Both the position numbers and the translations under genes were made by a program. The notes beneath the pieces were generated by a model. That model saw only the letters and a program-made list of their open reading frames with translations, did not search any database and was not told the origin of the DNA. Shown one piece after another: positions 12,401-22,805 of a stretch of DNA of 64,000 nucleotides (within the stretch, counting starts at the first letter, position 1; every line of letters starts with the position of its first letter). The DNA is from Sordariomycetes sp. S80-01Y (Eukaryota > Ascomycota > Sordariomycetes). The stretch is taken from positions 1,178,001 to 1,242,000 of the forward strand of contig JAXQJY010000024.1 in assembly GCA_037042185.1 (NCBI GenBank), in the 5' to 3' direction.

Positions 12401-12992
12401 GCTGCTACGGACGGATGATTCGAACCCCGTCTTTGGTTGCACGAAGTCTTGCGAGCGGCGATAGTGGCTTCAGGGACCCGGGATTAGCACTGTCTGCTGT
12501 GCGTGACATCAGCAGCAGTGACGTCGGTGATGACACTGCCGGTATCTGATTTATGCTTGACTTGTAGCTTGGGCCTAAATCACTGGGTCCAAGGCTTGTT
12601 CCTAGAGGTGGTGGGAAGGAATGCCCCTCTAGCACACACGACGGCTGAGCGGCATCTCTCCGCTCGAGCGTTTCTCGAAGGATGTCTCCTTCAGAATTCG
12701 GCAGTGGCTCTGCTCATCCTTAGCCCAAGCCCTTCCACTCTCCTCAAGTAGTTGTCGTGTTGTTTCAGCAAGGCAAAGACTCCAGAGCGTCAAGCCTTCT
12801 TGGGTTTAGCGGCAAGGCTTCAGCTTATGATGATATCTGCCCCATCAAGAAACAGATTTGGCCACTGAGCTGCAAGTGGCCGTTATAAGTACTATGTGTG
12901 CCCATACCCAGGGCATTGAGGGATAGCTTCATAACCTTTTCTTTTCTCTTCTTGTACAGATTCAGCAGCTGTGATCGGCACTGTCTTTCATT
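9418..12992. other. Gene-poor interval, about 3.6 kb
   Basis: It contains the promoter of the small secreted protein on one side and of the P450 on the other. Several ORFs of 100-180 residues occur on both strands (for example 9568-10113 plus and 10514-10996 minus), but they lack motifs and overlap one another. A T10 run sits near 11165. The segment around 12410-12470 has a GGTTCGAA-like loop on the minus strand but no cloverleaf. No transposon open frame was recognised. Confidence 0.5.
9599..9605 (-). promoter_or_regulatory. TATA box of the 9417 secreted-protein gene
   Basis: TATATAA on the minus strand, about 180 bp upstream of the ATG at 9417. Position and sequence fit a fungal core promoter; the transcription start is not visible. 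Confidence 0.5.
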
Positions 12993-14683
12993 ATGGCGAT
13001 ACTAGGGAGAATACTACTGCCATTCGGTTTCGGCCTGGCGCTGATACTGACCTATTTCGTCGGCACAGTCATATACAATCTGTTTTTCCATCCTCTTCGA
13101 AGATTCCCAGGGCCAATACTGTTCCGCGCAACAAGGCTGGGTTTCTGTTATAAGCTATGTACGGGCAGTATTCCTTTCGAAGTGCTGGCGCTTCACGAAA
13201 AGTACGGAGACGTTGTCCGCATCGCACCTGATCAGCTTGCCTTCGCAAACCCTCAAGCCTGGAAAGACATCATGGGCCATCACGGAAGCAAGAACTCCGA
13301 GATGCAGAAGTATAACAACTACTACCGTCCCGTCAAGGGAACCCCGACGCACATCATCAACGCCAGCCGGGAGGAGCATGCTGGGCTCAGGCGAACACTG
13401 GCCCATGGCTTCAGCGAGCGCAGGCTCCGGGAACAGCAGCCAATTATTGGAGGGTACATCAATCTCCTGATCCAGCGTCTAGGGGAGAAGAGCGAGAACG
13501 GCACAAAGGCCTTGGACATGTGTACTTGGTACAACTGTTGCATGTTTGATGTTATTGGTGATCTCGCCTTTGGCGAGCCGTAAGTCAATCCCTGTCTTGT
13601 CTCGGAACCCATCCTAAAAGTACAGGTTCGGATGTCTTGAAGCCTCTGAGTATCACCCCTGGGTTAGATCATTCTTCACCATGGCCCGGGCCGGCACAAT
13701 TCTCTACGGTCTGGGTTGGTGGCCTTGGATCCAGAGGTTGTATATGAAGAGTATCCCCAAGAAGAGTGTCCAGGAGCAGGTCCAGCTCTACATAGTGGCT
13801 GTAAAGAAGCTCATGAAGCGCATGGAAGCTGTTGAGGAGCGGCCGGACTTCCTTCAAGGGCTTTTGGAGAAGAAGGAAAAGCTTGTAAGTCCTCCTCAGC
13901 GCAATGAAGATAACAGAGCCTCACACACCGCCCAGAATCTGAAAACCGAGAACCTCGAAGCAAACAGCAGCACATTGGTCGCCGCAGGATCTGAGACCAC
14001 GGCTACAGCCCTGTCCGGCCTAACGTATCACCTCCTGAAAAATCCCGACATGCTGGCACGATTGACAGATGAGGTGCGCCAGGCTTTTTCGTCTGATGGA
14101 GAGATTGATTTCTCTTCGGTCGGAAATTTGCCGTACCTGAAGGCTTGCGTGGATGAGATTCTGCGAGTATACCCACCAACACCTTCTGCCCTTCCTAGAT
14201 CGGTTCCCGAGGGTGGCGCAACGGTTTGCGATGAGTTCATCCCAGAGAACGTGAGTCTAGAGTACTCCCAGCTGATGATGATCTGACTGAGCTGACAACT
14301 GCAGACGGTGGTCTCAATCTACCAGTACGCGATGCATCGCAGCGAGAAGAACTTTACGTTACCTCACGAATTCCACCCAGAGCGGTTCCTCGACGACCCT
14401 CGTTTTGCCAATGATAACAAGGACGCTTTCCAAGCTTTCCACATTGGGCCTCGGGCTTGTCTCGGCAAGAAGTAAGTTTCCATCTGACTATAATACGTTT
14501 GACTTCCTAACGTGGAGTAGTCTTGCGTACCTCGAAATGCGAACCATTATCGCGAAGCTTGTCTTCAGTTTTGACATGACGTTGGCACCTGAGAGTTCGA
14601 ACTGGATGCAAGGACAGCGGGTGTTTGACGTTTGGGAGAAGCCAGCTCTCAATGTTTACTTGAAGCCCGTGACGCGTACATAG
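12993..14683 (+). CDS. Cytochrome P450 monooxygenase, five exons
   Basis: Membrane-anchored heme-thiolate monooxygenase resembling fungal secondary-metabolite P450s such as isotrichodermin C-15 hydroxylase-like or CYP65-type enzymes (clan assignment is inference). Exons are 12993-13579, 13626-13884, 13936-14250, 14305-14471 and 14521-14683, for about 496 residues. An N-terminal hydrophobic helix (residues 5-30) is followed by a Pro-rich hinge, HPLRRFPGP. I-helix AGSETTA is at about 299-305, then ExxR as EILR, PERF in FHPERFLDD and heme loop FHIGPRACLG with Cys about 439. Intron 3-side splicing at 13885-13935 removes 51 nt without stop codons. No backbone biosynthetic enzyme lies nearby. Confidence 0.94.
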
Positions 14684-14979
14684 TCTCGTATTAGCAAGCG
14701 AATTTCATCATTACAACTGTTTAAAATATTAATACATTAGCCTGGATGCCATGATTGTATCAAAAATTGGTGACTACCTGTTGCGGCTACCGGGTAGACT
14801 GACTGTTGGACACGGTCGATCCCAAATAAAGCCAATCAGACCGACGTCATCGTACCCCCTAAAGATAGTAACTCGATCCACCTCTTCGGTCGCAAAAAGT
14901 CCCCCCATGCAAACCTTCACCCCCCAGCCAAGTCTAGGCTCAGCCTTGCGCTTCCATCATCACGCACCATGATCAGACA

Positions 14980-16554
14980 ATGTCTCTACTGTCTGACAAA
15001 CTGTCAGGCCCAGGCTCCGCAGGCTCCCTGGGGCGGCTGCTGACGCTCAACAAACGCCTGACTCGAATCGTCGTCTTTGTCGCTGTCGCGCTCGTTATCG
15101 GTGTCCTGGTCCTGATCCACGACCGTTCCAGCAACACCATCCGCCTCCCCGACGATGTGTACGCAGCTGGCCCGCTTGGTAGTCTTGCCTCTTTCGCTCC
15201 CTCTTTCTTAAGGGGCCCAGAACCTGTGCGACACTATCCCTTCTCGACTACGAGCTACTTCCGCCCCGTCAGCGTCGAGAACCCGAACTCCAAGAGCAAA
15301 GACGACCTGTGCGCGACATTCCCCAAGCACCTTCTGCTGAACTCGGTGCAACCCGTGCTGAAGATGGGCCATGGCGAAGACAGAGCCAAGATCGAAGCTC
15401 AACTCGATAGCGTGAGCGCGTGTTTCGACAAGGACGAGCTCCTCATCTTCTCGGACCTCGACGAGTCGATCCGCGGTCGCGAAGTCGTTGATGTGCTTGC
15501 GGACTTGCCCGCGATCTACTACACCGACGACAACCCTGATCTCATCAACTATATATGGCAGAAGGAAATGAAGGCGAATGGCACGCTGGACAAGGACAAG
15601 GAGGCGACCGCTCGAATTGACGGCTGGATCCTCGATAAATACAAATTCCTCCCAATGGTCGAGCGCGCGTGGAACACACAGCCGAACAAGGACTTCTACT
15701 TCTTCTTTGAGACGGACACATACGTCTTCTGGGACAATGCCTTCAGGTTCCTCCAGACATTCGACCCCAACGTCCCCTTGTACATGGGCTCTCCATCGCC
15801 GGGCCGGCTCCAAGAGGACAAGAAGATCAAAACGTACTTCGCCAACGGCGGACCCGGCTTCGTGCTCAGTCGAGGCGCAATCCAGGCATTGCTTCATCGC
15901 AAGGTTGATGCCGCTGGCCAGTACGTCGAACCGCCATTGCTGGAGAAGTGGCTTCCTGACTTGCAGTGGGAGTGCTGTGGTGACAGCGTCATGGGCTGGT
16001 CGCTTTGGAATCTCAGCATCCCTCTACAAGGCTACTGGCCGCACTTCAATCCCCACCCTGCGCATGGCATCCCATTCAGCGATCTATACTGGTGCCAGCC
16101 GCCTTTGACGTTGCACAAAACCCAACCGGACGACATGCGAAACCTGTGGAAGTGGGAATTTGGTCAGCGCCAGCTCGGGCGCCCGCTTTTGTACGCCGAC
16201 GTGTGGAAGTTCCATCATCCTGGCGAGCCAGCTGTCAAAGACGACTGGGACAATGGCAACTGGGACGGCTGGGACGCTCCCCCGGAAGCCAACATTGACT
16301 CATTCGAGGCCTGTGGCGAGTACTGCAAGAATTTCGACAACTGTGTTCAATGGAATTGGCGTGGCGGCAGTGAGAAGAAGTGCATCGCCATGCGCTCGAT
16401 TCGATATGGCGAGAAGCCGAGGAGGAACGAGCTCGAAGATCCGAAGCAGCAGATCAAGGCGGGCTGGGTCTCAGAGCGGGTTGCTCGCTTCCGCGAAGAG
16501 CGGCAATGCGAAGTTGTGCAGTGGGAGAGATCAAGCGTTACGAGAATATTTTAA
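14980..16554 (+). CDS. Type II membrane glycosyltransferase, GT31/Fringe-like, with C-terminal Cys-rich domain
   Basis: Single exon, 524 residues. A short cytosolic tail is followed by one transmembrane helix (about residues 30-46, IVVFVAVALVIGVLVLI), the layout of a Golgi type II transferase. The central domain has FFFETDTYVFWDN near residue 241, where ETD probably replaces the metal-binding DxD. Also present are NGGPGFVLSRGA and WECCGDSVMGW, typical of GT31 (core-1 galactosyltransferase/Fringe) proteins. Residues about 440-470 hold a Cys-rich, apple/PAN-like module (SFEACGEYCKNFDNCVQW). It likely adds a hexose to protein or lipid glycans in the secretory pathway; donor and acceptor are unknown. 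Confidence 0.9.
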   Translation: MSLLSDKLSGPGSAGSLGRLLTLNKRLTRIVVFVAVALVIGVLVLIHDRSSNTIRLPDDVYAAGPLGSLASFAPSFLRGPEPVRHYPFSTTSYFRPVSVENPNSKSKDDLCATFPKHLLLNSVQPVLKMGHGEDRAKIEAQLDSVSACFDKDELLIFSDLDESIRGREVVDVLADLPAIYYTDDNPDLINYIWQKEMKANGTLDKDKEATARIDGWILDKYKFLPMVERAWNTQPNKDFYFFFETDTYVFWDNAFRFLQTFDPNVPLYMGSPSPGRLQEDKKIKTYFANGGPGFVLSRGAIQALLHRKVDAAGQYVEPPLLEKWLPDLQWECCGDSVMGWSLWNLSIPLQGYWPHFNPHPAHGIPFSDLYWCQPPLTLHKTQPDDMRNLWKWEFGQRQLGRPLLYADVWKFHHPGEPAVKDDWDNGNWDGWDAPPEANIDSFEACGEYCKNFDNCVQWNWRGGSEKKCIAMRSIRYGEKPRRNELEDPKQQIKAGWVSERVARFREERQCEVVQWERSSVTRIF

Positions 16555-17175
16555 TGAAACTACATAATCAACTCGAAGCTTTTCAGCCCACTTCAGCATC
16601 CGACCAACATGCCGTATCGTTGCATACGTCCTCTAGGTACGCCCGCGAGCACCGTTTAGAAATAGCTCTAGGGAATGGCTGCTAAGAGACCTCAGCCTGC
16701 AGGCGAAGTTTGGCAAGCGCTTGCTCCACGCCGCGCATCAAAGCGATTTCATCTCTTCGGACCAACCTAATTAATGCAGCTACTCGGGACACAAATGCCG
16801 TCACTAGTCACATCACGTTTGGGGTTGGAGGGCGAACACCAAGGCCCTGCGTACGTTGTTGCGTCCAAAGCTCGACTTTGACACCTCATGTGACCTCGCG
16901 TTAGCCAAGAGACGCTTCGAACCTGTTTAGCCTCTCCTGTTGACGCTCTGTGCGTGCTCGACTCAAGAGTGTTTCCGGCCAAGAACGCTTGTTAAACCAC
17001 TCACAGCATTGTGCTGCCTAATCATTACGCGACAAACGGGGTAACACTGACAAACAGACAGTCCTCGCAGCATAAGTAGAAGGTGCTTCCGTCTTTGCCA
17101 TATATTTCGGAAGACTTGCGAGTCCCGCGAAACATGCATCTCCCACCATCATCTCTGACCACCTAGACCTCCAGA
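16555..17175. other. Intergenic, about 620 bp
   Basis: 3' flank of the glycosyltransferase and promoter region of the RBR gene. No ORF, repeat or RNA gene was recognised. Confidence 0.6.
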
Positions 17176-19166
17176 ATGTCAGAGGAGAAGATCGACCTGG
17201 CAACCCGACTTGTCATAAACAAACTGGTTCTAGAAGATATAACGGAGAGCCAGCAGCATAGACAGCACGGCGCCTTGGCAAATCCCGAATCGAAGCCAGA
17301 TGTTGACAATTTCGGACACCAGCGCGGCCCTGAGACTGCTGCCCGAATGTCAAAAGCAATGTCGGACAATCTAGAACTCGGCAACAGAAAACTAAAGGAG
17401 CTCTATGATGTTGAAATGGCTCTTCTTGCCTCGAGAGAAGAATATGACGGCGACTCAGCCAACAGCTTCGGCGCGGATGGGATTTCTGGTATGGAGGAAG
17501 CTACCAGGGAGTCGAGGGCGGAGTTCGAAAGAGAGTTGCACCAAAGACTATATGGGCGTGAGGCCACCACGAATTTTGAATGACCTGTGAGAGTTTTGCT
17601 AATTCGTGTCGTTGAAGGGAACCATGAATCACCCGCCGAATCTTCCCAGGTAGGGGCCGTACGCGAGCGCAACCTTCGGCAGAGTAGTCTTGGCGGGAGA
17701 AGCTCTAGGGATACGACCCACGAGCGTGAGTGCCCAGCTGATTTTGTCTCTGCCTCATGAGACTACATGGCTGACATCAACTTGCAGAGAATAGCCAGCG
17801 CCGGGCTAAGCCGTTTAGCAAAAGATCATCGCAGCACCCTGCGGCCCCCAAGACATCAGAGTCCCAAACACCAGCGAAGGTGGCAAACAAGGATCGAAAC
17901 TTTTCCGGAAGTAGATCCAGACGAAGCTCAGTGCGCGAGAAACCCGTTGAAGCTTCTGTTGGAGGGACTAAATTTCCTAGCCTCCCGGGCTTTTCTGCAC
18001 CCGGATCAGGGCAGCCTGATCTTAGTCCAAAAGCCTGCCAGGACGAATGCATAATCTGCGCCGACTCATTCCCCATCAGCAAGCTCATACGATCGAATTC
18101 CTGTCGTCAGACACAGCCTCCACATTACTACTGCGAAGACTGTCTAAGAGTGGCGTTCGAGGGAGCCCTGAAAGACGAAGCGAGGTTCCCAGTCAAGTGC
18201 TGTCCGGCAGCCGGACCGCTCGAGATGGCACATGTACGGAAGTACTTTGGCAAAGACTTCCAGAAGGTATACAAACTTAGGGAAGCAGAAATGAAGTCGC
18301 ACGATCGGATTTATTGCCACCGTCCCAAATGTTCGGCCTTCATTGGGCGTGAGCAGATCAGAGGAGACCAGGCAGCCTGTTCGAAGTGCCGTCGCTGTAC
18401 TTGCACCCGCTGCAAGAAGGCGTATCATCCCGGGAAAGGCTGCCCGCAAGAAGACATGGAATTCAAGAAAACACTGAAGCTTGGAGAAAAAGAGCAGTGG
18501 CAGCAATGCCCTTTCTGCAAAGACCTGATCGGCCTCCATTCGGGCTGCAACCACATCAGTAAGTGCAGAACCTTCCCCCCCCGAGCCACAATGCTAACTC
18601 AGGGAACAGTCTGTCATTGCCGCAAAGAATTCTGTTACCTGTGCGGCGCCGCTTGGAAGACATGTCACTGTCCAGTCTACGGCACTGATCACATCTCGCC
18701 GGAGGATCAGGAGATACTGGATGCGGAGGAGGCCAGGCGATTGATGGAGCACGATCTGGATCAATGGGAATTCGCTGGTCAGTTCGGGGTGGGCATGCCT
18801 GAGTTACCACCCGAGGCGCCGAATGTATTCCATCGTCCAAGAGAGCGTCGAGATCATCAGCATGACCTCAGCCAGCCGGTAGATACGCCTCACCTCACAC
18901 CACAGCCTAACCTCAGAACACCAAGAGATATTGTCAGACAACAGAATGAGGTCTTGATCGAGCGTAGCAGGCGACTACGAGATGGGGAGGACGAGGGACG
19001 TCAGCGGGGACATGGGAGACGAGGTGGACCTCGAATGGGGCTGCTTTCAACGCGCATTGGTAGAGAAGATACGGATCAAGGACCTCCAGCCGAGCTAGGC
19101 GGACGGGGACTCATGAGATTGTGGGATGTTGACGACAATTGGCAGATGCCGGAATGGAGGGGGTAA
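17176..19166 (+). CDS. RBR (RING-IBR-RING2) E3 ubiquitin ligase
   Basis: Ubiquitin ligase of the RBR class, which passes ubiquitin through a RING2 cysteine. Proposed exons: 17176-17557, 17654-17725, 17788-18558 and 18610-19166, for about 593 residues. RING1 starts at CIICADSF (about residue 239); the IBR contains CHRPKCSAFIGREQ and CSKCRRCTCTRCKKAYHPGKGC; RING2 is CPFCKDLIGLHSGCNHI followed by EFCYLCGAAW. The likely catalytic Cys is about 405, in SGCNHI. The C-terminal tail is Arg/Gly/Asp-rich and low complexity. Intron 1 is the weak point: the frame works with donor GTGAGG at 17558 and acceptor TAG ending 17653, bypassing a CAG four bases upstream. The N-terminal exon (LATRLVINKLVLEDI...) resembles the alpha-helical lead-in of fungal IBR proteins. 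Confidence 0.85.
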
Positions 19167-19445
19167 GGGGGAGTATCAAAGGACGTTGACGAAGTATCAT
19201 GAGAAGTCTTGGAAGCAAGCCCTCTAAGCGAAGAAAGAATACTGGATGACCAGACTCTCGCAGACTATCCTAAATTCTGAGTAGAGAAACCAGCTAATGT
19301 TGCCCACTCAAATCAGGTCCGCTCAACCAAAATGGCTCGGGGACGTCCAAAATCACCTCGTCCACGGCCCTCCATTTATCAGACAATAATGCAAGTCTCA
19401 TAATTTAGTCCAGCAGAGCATCTCCAGTGCGGAGTCGCGGGGACA

Positions 19446-21281
19446 ATGAGTCCATCTCTGTGGGGGACTCCTCCAATTGACAGCGCCTCTCAGCTCTGGT
19501 GTGGGGACGCGTCTGAATTCTCCTACCATCACGAATCACCTGACGCCCCTCACTGCCAACATCTTCTCTTCTCTGCTGCGCTCTCGCGTGACCTTCTTCT
19601 GTCGGCCACTGGCGTCGAGACAGCAGCGTCTTGCAGGATGATGCCCTCGACGTCGCCTCGGGGCGACCCTCAGAGCGTCCCGTCAGCGCCACACCCGACT
19701 GAGCTGCCTCCACCGTCCTCGAGTGGCACCAAGCGACGTGGCGTTGGATCCTTCGGCGTAGAGGGGCCGAATTCCGTGAGCTTCACGGCGGGGGCCTCGC
19801 CAGCCCTATCGACGGGCTCGTCAGCTTCTCCAGCGACGATTGTCGGGCCGCAGGAGACAGGCGTTGGGGATACGGCATCGCCGGCTGCGAAGCGGTTCCA
19901 GGTGCCGAGAGCCTGTGACAGGTGCAAGCGGCTGCGTCGCGGGTGCAGCGAGTACCGGCCTTGCAAAAGATGCATCGAGTCCGGAGTCGCTGACCAGTGT
20001 CTCACCGTCATGACGCCTCACGTCCATCCCGCCTCTGCACCGATGAGTGACGCACACGGTCTTCATCAGCGCTTGTTGGAGCTGCTGCCCAGCCGCGTTA
20101 TCGACTACTGCACGGAGCGCTTCTTCGACCGACTGCACCCTACCATACCCGTTCTGACCCTCGAGTATGTTGCGCGCCTCCGCACAACTTCCCTGTCACC
20201 AGAGGCGGGCCTCGAGAGCCTTTGTGTGCTCGTGGGCATGTGTGGCCAAGTCCTCCTTCAGACCGAAGAGCCGGAAGAGCTGTTTCATCAGGGTGTGATT
20301 CCCGAAAAGAATCTTGCCTTTGGACGCCTGCTTCTCGAGACTGCTGTGTCGGCATGGCAATCTCTCCCTCGGAGGTCACCTGTCACCATCGAGATGTGTC
20401 TCTTCAGCTTCTTCCTCTACGCCTGTGAGGCAGTGCTATTCCACCACAGCCGCGCCTTTCGCTTTCTTAGGGAGACCACCACCCTGCTGCTCTTGTTTCA
20501 TCAGGATGGTAGCGACCCCCTCACTGGTCTAATCTCAAATCGCCTTTTCTGGGTGTCCTTGATATCAGAGAGGTCACATGCCATCCGCTACCGCCGACCC
20601 ATTACGCTCCAAATCACAGACAGCACCCCGAGCCTGGACTCCAGCGACTCATCCTTGACCGGGTTCTGGAGCTTAGCGGCTCTTTTCCGCCCCATTGATA
20701 CCTCCTTCATCGCCCTCCTTAACTTCGAGGTTATTGCCATCAGCCCCTCGCCAGAGTCCCTTAATAACGTTGAAACCAAGGTGAACTCAGCACTGAGCCC
20801 GGGTTTAGATTTGAAGGACACTCAGAAAGCCAATCTTCGGGTCACGCAGCTATGGCTGAGAATCATCATCTGGCAACTCCGTCTACATCTGGGCTATCTC
20901 GTCGAAGAGTCCTATCAGCATAGCCTCACCTATCGCTACCCCATCGACGTCGCCAAGGACTTGATGCTCTCCACGCGCGACCTCTCCAGCTCGGCGTTCA
21001 AGGTCCACGGGGTTGGCCTGACGGAAAAGCTGTACGACGTTGCTGCGGCTTTGGTGGATGTGCTGGCACGCATCCCACTGACTGCCTCGAGCCCTCGGGG
21101 TGTCGCGATGGGCACTCTTCCCGAAGATGACCTTCTTTATCTGCGAAACCTCATTCGAAAGCTTCCTGGAGGAAATACCATCTACGATGACCTGTTGGAG
21201 AAGCATATCCAACAGACCGTCCCAAGCTTGGCAGCACGTCGCCCTGATGTTCTATCGATCAATGCATTGGACTCACGCTGA
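19446..21281 (+). CDS. Zn(II)2Cys6 transcription factor
   Basis: Single exon of up to 611 residues; nuclear DNA-binding regulator. The zinc cluster ACDRCKRLRRGCSEYRPC continues with KRC and QCL at about residues 155-184, giving six cysteines with CxxC spacing at both ends. The stretch before it is Ser/Pro/Thr-rich and probably disordered; a later ATG at 19638 would shorten it without touching the zinc cluster. The remaining roughly 400 residues are helical and resemble the fungal middle-homology region, without a pathway-specific signature. The gene converges on the oxalate decarboxylase 148 bp downstream; no regulatory link can be shown. Confidence 0.9.
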   Translation: MSPSLWGTPPIDSASQLWCGDASEFSYHHESPDAPHCQHLLFSAALSRDLLLSATGVETAASCRMMPSTSPRGDPQSVPSAPHPTELPPPSSSGTKRRGVGSFGVEGPNSVSFTAGASPALSTGSSASPATIVGPQETGVGDTASPAAKRFQVPRACDRCKRLRRGCSEYRPCKRCIESGVADQCLTVMTPHVHPASAPMSDAHGLHQRLLELLPSRVIDYCTERFFDRLHPTIPVLTLEYVARLRTTSLSPEAGLESLCVLVGMCGQVLLQTEEPEELFHQGVIPEKNLAFGRLLLETAVSAWQSLPRRSPVTIEMCLFSFFLYACEAVLFHHSRAFRFLRETTTLLLLFHQDGSDPLTGLISNRLFWVSLISERSHAIRYRRPITLQITDSTPSLDSSDSSLTGFWSLAALFRPIDTSFIALLNFEVIAISPSPESLNNVETKVNSALSPGLDLKDTQKANLRVTQLWLRIIIWQLRLHLGYLVEESYQHSLTYRYPIDVAKDLMLSTRDLSSSAFKVHGVGLTEKLYDVAAALVDVLARIPLTASSPRGVAMGTLPEDDLLYLRNLIRKLPGGNTIYDDLLEKHIQQTVPSLAARRPDVLSINALDSR

Positions 21282-21428
21282 GATCCTGACTCTGGGGCAA
21301 GCAAATACTACTTCATGTACAACTGTGGGCTAAATATGCACTGTCTCGTCAACTCAACACCTCCTCATTACTCAAGTGCCCTGCCCCTCTTCGCAGCCTA
21401 GCGATCATATATCTTCAAGGTCGGCTCC

Positions 21429-22805
21429 TTACTCGATGAGAACGGGCTTCTCCTTCTTCAAAGAACGCGCAAAGTCAATTGGCACCTTGAGAACGTTGGC
21501 CACAATATCCGCAGGGGTCAACGCCAGCCACTGCGTCAGGGGGATATCGGCAACGCGGTCGGACTTGTAGATCTCAATCCAAACAAGGTCTTCGTCGCCA
21601 ACGTTCTCAATGTAGTGGCCAGAGTTGTCAGGGAAAACGGCAGTGTCGCCGGCCTGAAAGTCGATGGTCCTGGCGTTGCCGTTGCCGATGAAGGCAGTGG
21701 CCTGGGCCTTGCCTTGGTGGAAGTACAGCCACTCCTCAGCCTGCGGCAGGTCAGTCACAAAGAAAAGTCGCTAGTCAAGGCAAAAACGTACATTGGGATG
21801 CCAGTGGAGCTCACGCAGAGCCCCGGGCTTGAGCGTCACGAAGGTCGCAGCAATCGTCTTGCTGATCGGGAAGTTGGTCGAGTCAATCTTGTAGAAAGTG
21901 CCGCCCGTACCACCAATTGTCTCTGGCTCATGCTGAAGGGTTCGGTAAACAAAGGATGCGTCTCCCTCCGCATTGGAGTCCGGAAGGTTGGCAACGTCGC
22001 CGTCACTGACTGTGCCGTTGACGATGTAAGGAGGTGGCGATGGAACGTCGTCAAAGACGGACTCGTCGACACCGAAATTCTTGGCCAGAATATTCTTCGG
22101 GGTGTGGGCGATCCAGTCGTCAATGTTGAAGGTGGTGCCGGCCTTGTCAAAGTCACCGTCGTCGAAGACGAGGAGGAACTCAGCATCTTCAACTGCATGG
22201 ACGGTATGGGCGACGCCTTTAGGGAAGTACCAGATGTCACCTAGACGCGTAAGTTTTACTTCTTTAGAGAGAGAATGCACCCACCAAATCCTAACTCCAC
22301 GGCCTGGTATATGCCATTTTCGTCAACGGCGGAAGTGATGACCTTTCCAGCATACACGAACCCCCATTCGGCAACGCGGTGCCAGTGAAGCTCGCGGGTC
22401 GAGCCTTTGGTGAGGTGCTGCTGGGCAGCGGCAATATCATGGCTCTGCGGCAGATCTTGGATGACTTGCTCCCTCACCCAGCCGCCGTTGAGGATGCGAG
22501 TCTTGGAGAGGGAGAAGGGCCACTTCAGGTTGGGTACGATGCCGGAGTCCGTGGGCTGCTTGCCCAAGCCGTTGGGGTTTTGCAAGTCAAGCTCAGGGTT
22601 TGTACCGCCTTCGAAAAGACTATCAGATTCATGGCTCTCTGGGGAGGCAATGGAGGCACTGACCTAGGATTTTGGCTCCTTTGCCATCACCACTGATGGG
22701 CTGGCCCTCGTCAAACTCGCCTTCATCTCTTGCGGTCAGCTGAGGCGCAGCCAGGACGTTGCCGGCGAGCGAAAGCGCAATGGCTGCGAGGATGGAAGTC
22801 TTCAT
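21429..22805 (-). CDS. Secreted bicupin oxalate decarboxylase, four exons
   Basis: Mn-dependent bicupin converting oxalate to formate and CO2, extracellular or wall-associated. Exons in transcript order: 22805-22664, 22608-22285, 22240-21792 and 21740-21429, for about 408 residues. Signal peptide MKTSILAAIALSLAGNVLA. Cupin 1 ligands: HWHRVAE (H122, H124, E128) and His in FPKGVAHTV (H167). Cupin 2 ligands: HWHPN (H301, H303), E308 across intron 3, and His in FPDNSGHYI (H347). Both metal sites are complete. The start at 22805 is chosen because it begins the signal peptide; the frame stays open upstream. Oxalate oxidase activity is an alternative that motif reading cannot exclude. Confidence 0.94.

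Noticed and set aside
12405-12480. GGTTCGAA-containing segment on the minus strand resembling a tRNA T-arm
   Set aside because: The flanking bases do not form a 5-bp T stem, and no acceptor, D or anticodon arms fit.
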